Shown here piece after piece: positions 6,058 through 11,234 of a stretch of DNA of 11,234 nucleotides. The notes below the pieces were generated by a model, which was not told the DNA's origin, did not search any database, and saw only the letters and a program-made list of their open reading frames with translations. The position numbers were made by a program, and so were the translations under genes. How positions within the stretch are numbered: position 1 is the first letter of the stretch; each line of letters starts with the position of its first letter. Source of the stretch: Candidatus Anoxychlamydiales bacterium (GTDB taxonomy: Bacteria; Chlamydiota; Chlamydiia; Chlamydiales; SM23-39); the NCBI GenBank assembly GCA_011064865.1, contig JAAKFX010000048.1, positions 1 through 11,234 of the forward strand. Direction: 5' to 3'.

Positions 6058-7218
6058 TTAAAAATCGAATCTTGCAGTTACAGTTAATCCATGTAAAAAA
6101 GTACTACCTGGATTTACTAAATTTGAAGAGATATCACCATTTGAATCAACGTTTAACATCTGAGCAGTTTTACTCATATAGTTTGTATTAGAATATCTTT
6201 GAGCCTCATATGCAACAGATAGATCAAAATGCCAAGTATCATTGGTAAAATAAGATCCCCAGCTGAGACCTAGCATAAACTCTTCAACATCTCTTAAGAT
6301 ATCTTTTTCACCTTTGAGCACACTAAATGGCAGGCCAGTTTCATTTCCAGACCCTGAAATTTTATTTTCAGCAAAAAGTAAACTTGCAGCGCCGTAGCCA
6401 AATAATCTAAAACATTTATAAAAAAACCAATTAGAGCTTATACCAAATCTAGGACCTATCGCCCAAGAATGATTTTTTATAGCCATCTCTCTTAGAGATG
6501 ACTGGTATGTAAAATCAAGACCATAAATTTGATCAAAAAAGTGTCCCCCTCCCCCAATAAAAGGTCTTAGAGTTAGACTCTTTCCAACGTAAAATGATCG
6601 TGCAATCTCAAAATCGATCTTATCAAAATCAAATGTTAGAAAAGCTCTTATATTACTATTAATCTCTGATAAGTTATAACCATTAGGATTGGTAGAGCCT
6701 GTGATAAACCATGAAGTATAAAAGATACCTAATTTTCCATTTGGATCATAGATCGTATTTTGAGTGTCATGCAGCCTTGTATATTGAGCATATAAATCCC
6801 AATCATCAAAAGGAAGATGAGAGCCTGCTCCTATTTTAAATCCAGGTTCATAACTAGTAGAGAATTTCACGATTTCAAATTCATTAGGAGTAACTGTATT
6901 AAAATGAGTTATTCCTAGATCTATTTGATCCAAGATAACTTCAAAGTAGATAAAACTACCTGTTAAATATGCATCAACATTTGAGCAAAGATCAATTCTA
7001 GCAGGAGCATTATATGCTTTTGGAAGATCATTTTCACAAATAGCGTATCCTTGCTTATATGCTTTTTGTTCACTCTCTTCACATGGCATACAGATATCTT
7101 CCTCAATCTCTTCAGGTTCTTTTAAGCAATCATCAACACCATGTTTTCTACCATATAGAAAAAAAATGCTTAAAATGATTATTGGAACTATCCAAATTGA
7201 TCTTTTTAGAATTTTCAT
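6058..7218 (-). CDS. MOMP-like outer membrane protein 1
   Basis: The protein has 386 residues and resembles the Legionella-MOMP-like family expanded in Simkania-type chlamydiae. A basic start and hydrophobic core (residues 1-22) form a signal peptide, although no clean A-x-A cleavage site is seen before GRK. A cysteine-bearing segment follows (Cys31, 43, 46, 61, 78), then 'ARIDLC...YLTGSFIYFE', the 'YEPGFKIGAGSH' and 'WAIGPRFGISSNWFFYK' blocks typical of the family, and 'WGSYFTNDTWHFDLSVAYEAQRYSNTNYM'. The chain ends HGLTVTARFDF; a final Phe on an amphipathic strand is the usual signal for BAM insertion. It is predicted to be an outer-membrane beta-barrel, probably porin-like, with periplasmic cysteines able to form disulfides. 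The AGGAAG ribosome site and the promoter at 7258-7286 support the start. Confidence 0.85.
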   Translation of the reverse strand: MKILKRSIWIVPIIILSIFFLYGRKHGVDDCLKEPEEIEEDICMPCEESEQKAYKQGYAICENDLPKAYNAPARIDLCSNVDAYLTGSFIYFEVILDQIDLGITHFNTVTPNEFEIVKFSTSYEPGFKIGAGSHLPFDDWDLYAQYTRLHDTQNTIYDPNGKLGIFYTSWFITGSTNPNGYNLSEINSNIRAFLTFDFDKIDFEIARSFYVGKSLTLRPFIGGGGHFFDQIYGLDFTYQSSLREMAIKNHSWAIGPRFGISSNWFFYKCFRLFGYGAASLLFAENKISGSGNETGLPFSVLKGEKDILRDVEEFMLGLSWGSYFTNDTWHFDLSVAYEAQRYSNTNYMSKTAQMLNVDSNGDISSNLVNPGSTFLHGLTVTARFDF

Positions 7219-7257
7219 GAAAAACTTCCTATTTATCTAAATTCTTCCCTAATACTT

Positions 7258-7286
7258 TAGATATTTTATAAAACAAATTTTGTCAA
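7258..7286 (-). promoter_or_regulatory. Promoter of MOMP-like gene 1
   Basis: On the minus strand, a perfect TTGACA (7281-7286), a 17-bp spacer and TATCTA (7258-7263). The near edge of the -35 box is 63 bp from the start codon. The same arrangement precedes the two other MOMP-like genes. Confidence 0.6.
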
Positions 7287-7303
7287 ATGAATATTTATTG
7301 AGC

Positions 7304-7322
7304 ATTTGAATGAAATTCAAAT
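7304..7322. repeat. Perfect 8-bp inverted repeat upstream of MOMP-like gene 1
   Basis: ATTTGAAT (7304-7311) and ATTCAAAT (7315-7322) flank GAA. It lies about 18 bp upstream of the TTGACA box on the minus strand, where an activator site would be. No T-run follows on either strand. I did not see it before the other two MOMP-like genes. Confidence 0.5.
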
Positions 7323-7339
7323 AAAAAATGAATATAAAT

Positions 7340-7455
7340 ATTTCTCCTATTTTTATCTTTTCTATTTTTACATATGAACAATTTGTGTTTTTTTTAAATA
7401 CTTATAATATAAAAAAAGGTAAATACCAGGTTTTTATATGAAAAAGTTTTTTATT
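7340..7455. repeat. Duplicated AsmA-like promoter region, copy 2
   Basis: This is the counterpart of 4902-5017. It keeps TATGAACAATTTGTG, the poly-T tract, TATAAT (7403-7408) and the start ATGAAAAA-TTTTTTATT (7438-7455). After 7455 similarity to the AsmA-like gene stops abruptly. Confidence 0.85.
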
Positions 7456-7626
7456 AGATGAATATTTTTTTAATATTTGATTTGCAATAGCAGATTTTAA
7501 TCCAATATGCTTAACGTCTTTTGAAGATCTGCTTTTAGTCTTAAGTGCAAATAAAGCTATTTGCATTGCCTTTTTAAGCTCTTCTGATAAATTATGTTTA
7601 TGTTTTAATTTATATGTTAAAATCAT
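7447..7626 (-). pseudogene. TnpB-like transposon protein, N-terminal fragment
   Basis: The minus strand from ATG 7626 reads MILTYKLKHKHNLSEE followed by ...SRSSKDVKHIGLKSAIANQ and ILKKYSSNKK (about 60 residues), resembling the N-terminal part of IS200/IS605 TnpB (OrfB) proteins, the family of RNA-guided nucleases ancestral to Cas12. The family match rests on remembered sequence style, not a search. After 'NKK' the frame enters sequence belonging to the AsmA-like start region and ends within about 14 codons. All catalytic parts (RuvC, zinc ribbon) and the right end of the element are gone, so it cannot be active. The break coincides with a 9-base overlap (TTTTTTATT, 7447-7455) shared by tnpB and the AsmA-like start. 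Confidence 0.6.
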
Positions 7627-7721
7627 GTGTAGCAATATAAGATAGCTATCAATTTATGTCGATAGTGTAGGAAATTAAATGTGTATACCATAAGGAATTA
7701 AGCAAGAACAAAAAACAAATA

Positions 7722-7768
7722 GACGCTCTCATCCCATGACTAAAGTCATGGGCTTTCCCGCTTCTGTC
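7722..7768 (-). mobile_element. IS200/IS605-type element end with hairpin
   Basis: CCCATGAC (7733-7740), loop TAAA and GTCATGGG (7745-7752) form a perfect 8-bp hairpin of the kind found at the ends of IS200/IS605 elements. The flanking bases run to 7768, where similarity to the AsmA-like 3' end begins. In element orientation (minus strand) the base pattern is TTAC followed directly by GACAGAAGCGGG. A short target such as TTAC next to the left end fits the insertion rule of the family. Confidence 0.65.
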
Positions 7769-7825
7769 GTAAATATTATTAAAAAAGCCATTCCAATAAT
7801 TTAAGAAATTTTATCATAAAAAATA

Positions 7826-9253
7826 TTAAAAATCAAATCTTGTAGTAACAGTTAAACCATGTAAGAAAAGATCTCCTGGCTTAATCTGTTTTGTAACGCC
7901 ACCTGAAAAAGATTGAGTATACTTATTCATATAGTTTGTATGAGAATATCTTTGAATTTCATACGCTGCTGAAATATCAAAATGCCATTTATTGTTAGAG
8001 AAATATGACCCCCAACCAAAACCAATAGCGCCCTCTTCAACATCTCTTACAATATATTTTTTATATTTTTGTAAGCTATAATTGGTAGTACCTTGAGTAA
8101 CAGTGCCTGAAGCTTCATTAGATGCAAACATCAAATCGATAGCTAAATTTCCAAATAACTTGAAACCTTTATAAAAAAACCAATTCATGTTTAAACCAAA
8201 TCTAGGTCCCAAAGCCCAAGAATCATTTTTAACAGAGGAATTTATAACTCCTGTAGTTACAACCTCTGATATAAAATTATATTTTTGATCAATCCAGTGT
8301 AAATCTAAACCTAAAACTGGTCTAAAAATTAAATTAGTTCCCACATAATAAGATCTACCAAGCTCAAAATCCACTTTATCTAGATCCATTCTCCAGGTAG
8401 CTGTAGTATCAGCAATAACATTGGTAAAATTACTTATTGTCCAATAAGGTCTAAAATTTAGTTGAGTCTCTTCCCCTGTTTTAAAAGTATTACTCTCAGA
8501 TTGATGAAGTCTTGTATACTGTATATACCCATCCCAATTATCATGATTAAAATGAGCTCCAAGCCCTACTTTAAAACCAGGCTCATACTCAGTATCAAAT
8601 TTTAAAATTTTTAGAGTTCTTTCATTCCCACTTCCCGTTTCAACTGAAGCAAGATCTATTTGATCTGAAAGAGACTCCCAATAAATGAAACTAGTAGTGA
8701 TGTATATATTTGCACCACCACAAACATCAATTCTTGCCGCAGCATTATATGCTTTAGGAAGATCATTTTCACAAATTGGATATCCTTGTGTATAACCCTT
8801 TTTCTGAACCTCATCAACGCAAAGATCGCACTTGATTGTCTTAGCCAGCTCTACTTTTTCACACTTTGGCTCATCAAAAGACTTAGATACATCTTGTTTC
8901 CTTCCATCATTCACGCTTCCCGTTTCAACTGAAGCAAGATCTATTTGATCTGAAAGAGACTTACAATAAATGTTAGTAGTGATGTATATATCTGCACCAT
9001 CACCACCATCAATTCTTGCCACAGCATTTGCTTTAGGAAGATCATTTTCACAAATTGGATATCCTTGTGTAGAACCCTTTTTCTGAACCTCATTAGCGCA
9101 AAGATCGCACTTGATTGTCTTAGCCGGCTCTACTTTTTCACACTTTGGCTCATCATTTAAAGACTTAGATACATCTTGTTTCCTTCCATATAAAAACAAG
9201 AAAAACAATGCAATAAGTGGTAGTCCCAAGAAGAGTTTTTTTAATAAACACAT
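7826..9253 (-). CDS. MOMP-like outer membrane protein 2, with duplicated N-terminal segment
   Basis: At 475 residues this is about 80-90 longer than its two neighbours. The excess is a tandem copy: residues 23-116 and 117-211 are near-identical units, each running from GRKQDVSKS through CDLC, QGYPICENDLPKA and SDQIDLASVETGS. The rest is an ordinary family barrel with 'YEPGFKVGLGAH', 'WALGPRFGLNMNWFFYK', 'WGSYFSNNKWHFDISAAYEIQRYSHTNYM' and the terminal HGLTVTTRFDF with its final Phe. A signal peptide covers residues 1-22. Unit 2 keeps Cys131, 142, 145, 161 and 178; unit 1 has Cys38, 49, 52, 68 but lost the IDVC cysteine and has Cys97 where unit 2 has the conserved Trp. The protein is predicted to be an outer-membrane porin-like barrel. 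The start has an AAGGTGG ribosome site. Confidence 0.85.
   Translation of the reverse strand: MCLLKKLFLGLPLIALFFLFLYGRKQDVSKSLNDEPKCEKVEPAKTIKCDLCANEVQKKGSTQGYPICENDLPKANAVARIDGGDGADIYITTNIYCKSLSDQIDLASVETGSVNDGRKQDVSKSFDEPKCEKVELAKTIKCDLCVDEVQKKGYTQGYPICENDLPKAYNAAARIDVCGGANIYITTSFIYWESLSDQIDLASVETGSGNERTLKILKFDTEYEPGFKVGLGAHFNHDNWDGYIQYTRLHQSESNTFKTGEETQLNFRPYWTISNFTNVIADTTATWRMDLDKVDFELGRSYYVGTNLIFRPVLGLDLHWIDQKYNFISEVVTTGVINSSVKNDSWALGPRFGLNMNWFFYKGFKLFGNLAIDLMFASNEASGTVTQGTTNYSLQKYKKYIVRDVEEGAIGFGWGSYFSNNKWHFDISAAYEIQRYSHTNYMNKYTQSFSGGVTKQIKPGDLFLHGLTVTTRFDF
8621..9187 (-). repeat. Tandem in-frame duplication within MOMP-like gene 2
   Basis: Two adjacent units, 8906-9187 (282 bp, encoding residues 23-116) and 8621-8905 (285 bp, residues 117-211), are roughly nine-tenths identical by eye. 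All length differences are multiples of three, so the reading frame is kept. Neighbouring paralogs have only one such segment. Confidence 0.9.
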
Positions 9254-9293
9254 GAAATTCCACCTTGTTTGTTTATTATTTATCTAATTTAGT

Positions 9294-9322
9294 TATATAT
9301 TTATATAATAATTGTCTGTCAA
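9294..9322 (-). promoter_or_regulatory. Promoter of MOMP-like gene 2
   Basis: On the minus strand, a perfect TTGACA (9317-9322), a 17-bp spacer and TATATA (9294-9299). The box is 64 bp from the start codon, matching its two paralogs. Confidence 0.6.
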
Positions 9323-9414
9323 ATTAATTTATAAATTTTTAATATTTAACGCTAAAAACAAAGATTTTAAAAAAAATCCATATCTTTATTTAACAATTTT
9401 TAAATTCTATACTC

Positions 9415-10602
9415 TCAAAAATCAAATCTTGCACTCACGGTAAGTCCATGTAAGAAAAGATCTCCTGGATTTTCTTGCTTTGCAAAATCTCGAAATTGAG
9501 ATGAAGCTAAAGTTTGATCATACGTAGACATGTAGTTTGTATGAGAATATCTTTGAATTTCATAAGAGACCGCCAGATCAAAATGGCATTTGTCCGATCT
9601 AAAATATGAGCCCCAGCCAAGACCTATAGAAAAATCCTCTACATCTCTTACAATAGATTTTTTATCATTTATCAGATTAGGATTTAAAATAGCAGGTAAT
9701 CCACCTAAACTTCCTACTACATTATGGGTACCTGAAACTCTATTTTGAGCAAACATTATATCGATAGATCCTTTGCCGAATAACCTAAAGTTTTTAAAGA
9801 AAAACCAATTCATATTTAATCCAAATTTTGGACCTATTGCCCAAGAATCATTTTTCAATAATACATTACTTGTTATATTATCTGGAAGGCCAATAATTGT
9901 TATAAAATCATAATTTTGTCTATAATTTTGATTAAGCCAATGAGCTGAACCTCCAATAAATGGCTCAAATATTAAATTTGTACCTATATAATATGATTTT
10001 GCAATCTCTAGATCTATTTTATCTAGATACATTTTCCAGCTGCTCACTATGGGTGATGTAAATCTCTCTGCTGAGGCTTCAATTAGATGATCAATTAACC
10101 AAAAACCACTAAAATTTGAATTAGTATCCTGTAAATTGATGTCGATACTTGTAGTTTCATTACCATGAAGTCTTGTATATTCCGCAAAGATATCCCAATT
10201 ATCATGTTTAGAATGAAAACCAAGACCTACTTTAAAACCAGGTTCATAATCTTCATCAAATTTGAGTATTTGAAGAGTTCTATCATTTGAAGACACATTA
10301 GATTCTAAAGTACCTAAATCAATTTGATCGGATAGCATCTCCCAATAGATAAAACTAGCAGTTACAAATGCATCGATTTTTCCACAAACATCGATTCTTC
10401 CAGCTGCATTATAGCCTTTTGAGAAAGTATCTTCACAAATTGGATAGCCTCTATCAAATTCACTTTTTGTTTCATTTACGCAAGGATCGCAATTTGCTAC
10501 TTCTTGAGATTGATCATTATATTTTTCTTCTTCTTTAGCAAAAACATTTGCCGTTACTATCATAGTAAAAGCAATAATGAATAATTTTTTTGAAAAATTC
10601 AT
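9415..10602 (-). CDS. MOMP-like outer membrane protein 3
   Basis: This 395-residue member is the most conventional of the three. Its signal peptide (residues 1-22) ends in a classical ANVFA-KE cleavage site, which the other two lack. The mature N-terminus carries Cys38, Cys41 (CDPC), Cys56 (YPIC) and Cys73 (IDVC), then ASFIYWE and 'SDQIDLGTLE'. The barrel blocks 'YEPGFKVGLGFH', 'WAIGPKFGLNMNWFFFK', 'FRLFGKGSIDIMFAQNRVSG' and 'WGSYFRSDKCHFDLAVSYEIQRYSHTNYM' follow, and the chain ends HGLTVSARFDF. It is predicted to be an outer-membrane beta-barrel of the Legionella-MOMP-like type, probably a porin; pore function is inferred from the family. A GGTGA ribosome site lies just before the ATG. It is 161 bp from the next gene, which has its own promoter. 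Confidence 0.87.
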   Translation of the reverse strand: MNFSKKLFIIAFTMIVTANVFAKEEEKYNDQSQEVANCDPCVNETKSEFDRGYPICEDTFSKGYNAAGRIDVCGKIDAFVTASFIYWEMLSDQIDLGTLESNVSSNDRTLQILKFDEDYEPGFKVGLGFHSKHDNWDIFAEYTRLHGNETTSIDINLQDTNSNFSGFWLIDHLIEASAERFTSPIVSSWKMYLDKIDLEIAKSYYIGTNLIFEPFIGGSAHWLNQNYRQNYDFITIIGLPDNITSNVLLKNDSWAIGPKFGLNMNWFFFKNFRLFGKGSIDIMFAQNRVSGTHNVVGSLGGLPAILNPNLINDKKSIVRDVEDFSIGLGWGSYFRSDKCHFDLAVSYEIQRYSHTNYMSTYDQTLASSQFRDFAKQENPGDLFLHGLTVSARFDF

Positions 10603-10638
10603 TTAATCACCGTTTTATACATATATTTCTAATTATTT

Positions 10639-10667
10639 TAAATATTCACAAAACTATTAAATGTCAA
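10639..10667 (-). promoter_or_regulatory. Promoter of MOMP-like gene 3
   Basis: On the minus strand, a perfect TTGACA (10662-10667), a 17-bp spacer and TATTTA (10639-10644). It lies 60 bp from the start codon. With the other two it defines a TTGACA-N17-TATNTA design. Confidence 0.6.
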
Positions 10668-10720
10668 ATTAAATACACCTATAGCTAGATATTTTAATAA
10701 TAAAAAAACCAAAAATAATG

Positions 10721-10756
10721 TTAAAAATCAAATCTTGCACTAGCTGTGAGACCATG
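10721..10756 (-). pseudogene. Fourth MOMP-like gene, only the 3' end remains
   Basis: The minus strand encodes HGLTASARFDF and a TAA stop, the same C-terminal beta-signal as the three intact genes. Similarity ends after the His codon at 10756, where an insertion sequence begins. The rest of the gene is either beyond the element outside the window or lost. Confidence 0.85.
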
Positions 10757-11234
10757 CCTTCGTACACGACAAAAAATAATTTGATAAAAAAAACCCGCTA
10801 ATATTATCTCCTTTATTCATCACAACTTAGGAGAGTCAGATGAAACATATTAACGAGTTGGAAAAAATTTTATCTAATTTATTTAATTGGCACAAGTCTA
10901 GAATTGGATGTTTAGCTCAAATAATCCAAGCACTTTTCTGTGTTAAGACTGTAAATTTATCTGAAATAGCAAATTCTTTTCATAATAAAGCTACAGAAAA
11001 ATCCTCATATCGTAAGGTTCAAAGATTTTTTAAAAACTTTTCTTTTGATTTAAGTTCTGTAATTTCTTTAATTTTACATCTATTTTCTTTCGAAAAATTC
11101 ATTCTAATCATGGATAGAACAAATTGGAAATGGGGTAAAACTCATGTTAATATTTTAATGTTATCTATCGCATATAAAGGAATCTCTATTCCTATTGTTT
11201 GGTCTGTTAGTTCTAAAGGAGGAAATTCTTCAAT
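10757..11234 (+). mobile_element. Left part of an IS4-type insertion sequence
   Basis: The element begins where the fourth MOMP-like gene stops matching, and it carries the transposase frame starting at 10840. About 83 bp lie between the presumed left end and the ATG. The right end, terminal repeats and target duplication are outside the window, so the exact border is an estimate. Confidence 0.7.
10840..11234 (+). CDS. IS4-family transposase, 5' part
   Basis: The frame is open from the ATG at 10840 to the window end (131 codons), with an AGGAG ribosome site 6 nt upstream. Residues ~56-64 (YRKVQRFFK) and the block LIMDRTNWKWGKTHVNIL, with Asp92 as the probable first catalytic acidic residue of the DDE triad, are typical of IS4-type transposases. 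'AYKGISIPIVWSVSSKGGNS' follows, as in that family. Such enzymes cut and paste their element by double-strand cleavage. The remaining two catalytic residues would lie beyond the window, so activity cannot be judged; no frameshift or stop is seen so far. It has inserted into the tail of a MOMP-like gene and reads in the opposite direction. Confidence 0.85.
   Translation, partial: MKHINELEKILSNLFNWHKSRIGCLAQIIQALFCVKTVNLSEIANSFHNKATEKSSYRKVQRFFKNFSFDLSSVISLILHLFSFEKFILIMDRTNWKWGKTHVNILMLSIAYKGISIPIVWSVSSKGGNSS

Larger units (their letters stand above)
7438..7804 (+). pseudogene. Third AsmA-like gene, remnant with its middle replaced
   Basis: The 5' end (7438-7455) encodes MKKFFI as in the gene at 5000, then runs into a stop two codons later. 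The 3' end (7769-7804) encodes VNIIKKAIPII and a stop, against VNVIKKVIPLL in the intact gene; 28 of 36 bases match by hand count. The promoter region upstream is also retained. The roughly 590 bp that should lie between are missing and replaced by about 310 bp of tnpB-derived and IS-end sequence. The gene is non-functional, although its promoter may still fire. Confidence 0.8.

Noticed and set aside
7402..7635. An intact 77-residue gene
   Set aside because: Only the first ~60 residues resemble TnpB; the tail reads through the promoter and start of an AsmA-like remnant, so it is a fragment fused to unrelated sequence.
8621..9187. CRISPR or other short-repeat array
   Set aside because: There are just two long coding units in tandem with no spacers.
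9360..9387. Terminator after MOMP-like gene 3 (AAAGAT...ATCTTT)
   Set aside because: The stem is short, AT-only in strength and lacks a clear T-run in the right place on the minus strand.
10781..10807. Transposase promoter TTGATA ... TATTAT
   Set aside because: The spacer is only 15 bp and the AT-rich setting makes such matches common; not strong enough to list.

Overview
The window looks like a chromosomal piece of a low-GC member of the Chlamydiota, most likely an environmental lineage related to Simkania or Rhabdochlamydia. The GroEL and GroES match remembered chlamydial sequences along their length (for example 'RGYLSSYF', 'DDAQHATKAAVEEGILPGGG' and 'GDVILMDKYAGQEI'). There is also a cluster of Legionella-MOMP-like outer membrane proteins, a type expanded in those lineages. 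No database search was possible, so the genus is inference.

Layout. Positions 1-217 hold a comparatively GC-rich, hairpin-rich stretch ending in a T-run; it looks like the 3' part of a structured RNA gene that I cannot name. Three minus-strand genes follow: ptsH (HPr, 1438-1728), rpiA (744-1418) and a small gene of unknown function (278-664). ptsH and rpiA are 19 bp apart and share a promoter whose start site lies in a perfect 10-bp palindrome. A 431-bp AT-rich divergent spacer then carries a degenerate CIRCE operator (2041-2067) and a sigma70-type promoter in front of groES-groEL (2160-4129), which ends at a strong intrinsic terminator.

From 4192 the region is envelope-related. Two divergently transcribed paralogs of AsmA-like, single-span membrane proteins (4192-4896 and 5000-5656) come first. 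A small cupin (5708-6034) follows, downstream of and probably cotranscribed with the first MOMP-like gene (6058-7218). The decayed remains of a third AsmA-like gene (7438-7804) have lost their middle to an IS200/IS605-type tnpB fragment. Two more MOMP-like genes follow (7826-9253 and 9415-10602), then the last 11 codons of a fourth (10721-10756). That fourth gene is cut off by an IS4-type transposase gene running out of the window (10840 onward).

Together this is a housekeeping block (sugar phosphate metabolism, PTS phosphocarrier, chaperonin) next to a plastic envelope-gene block. The three MOMP-like genes share a promoter design (TTGACA, 17 bp, TATNTA, 60-64 bp before the start) and a set of N-terminal cysteines. 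One has an in-frame tandem duplication of that cysteine-rich segment. I see no CRISPR array, tRNA gene or complete new defence system. The most unusual signals are the N-terminal duplication, the AsmA/TnpB junction and the unidentified RNA at the left edge.
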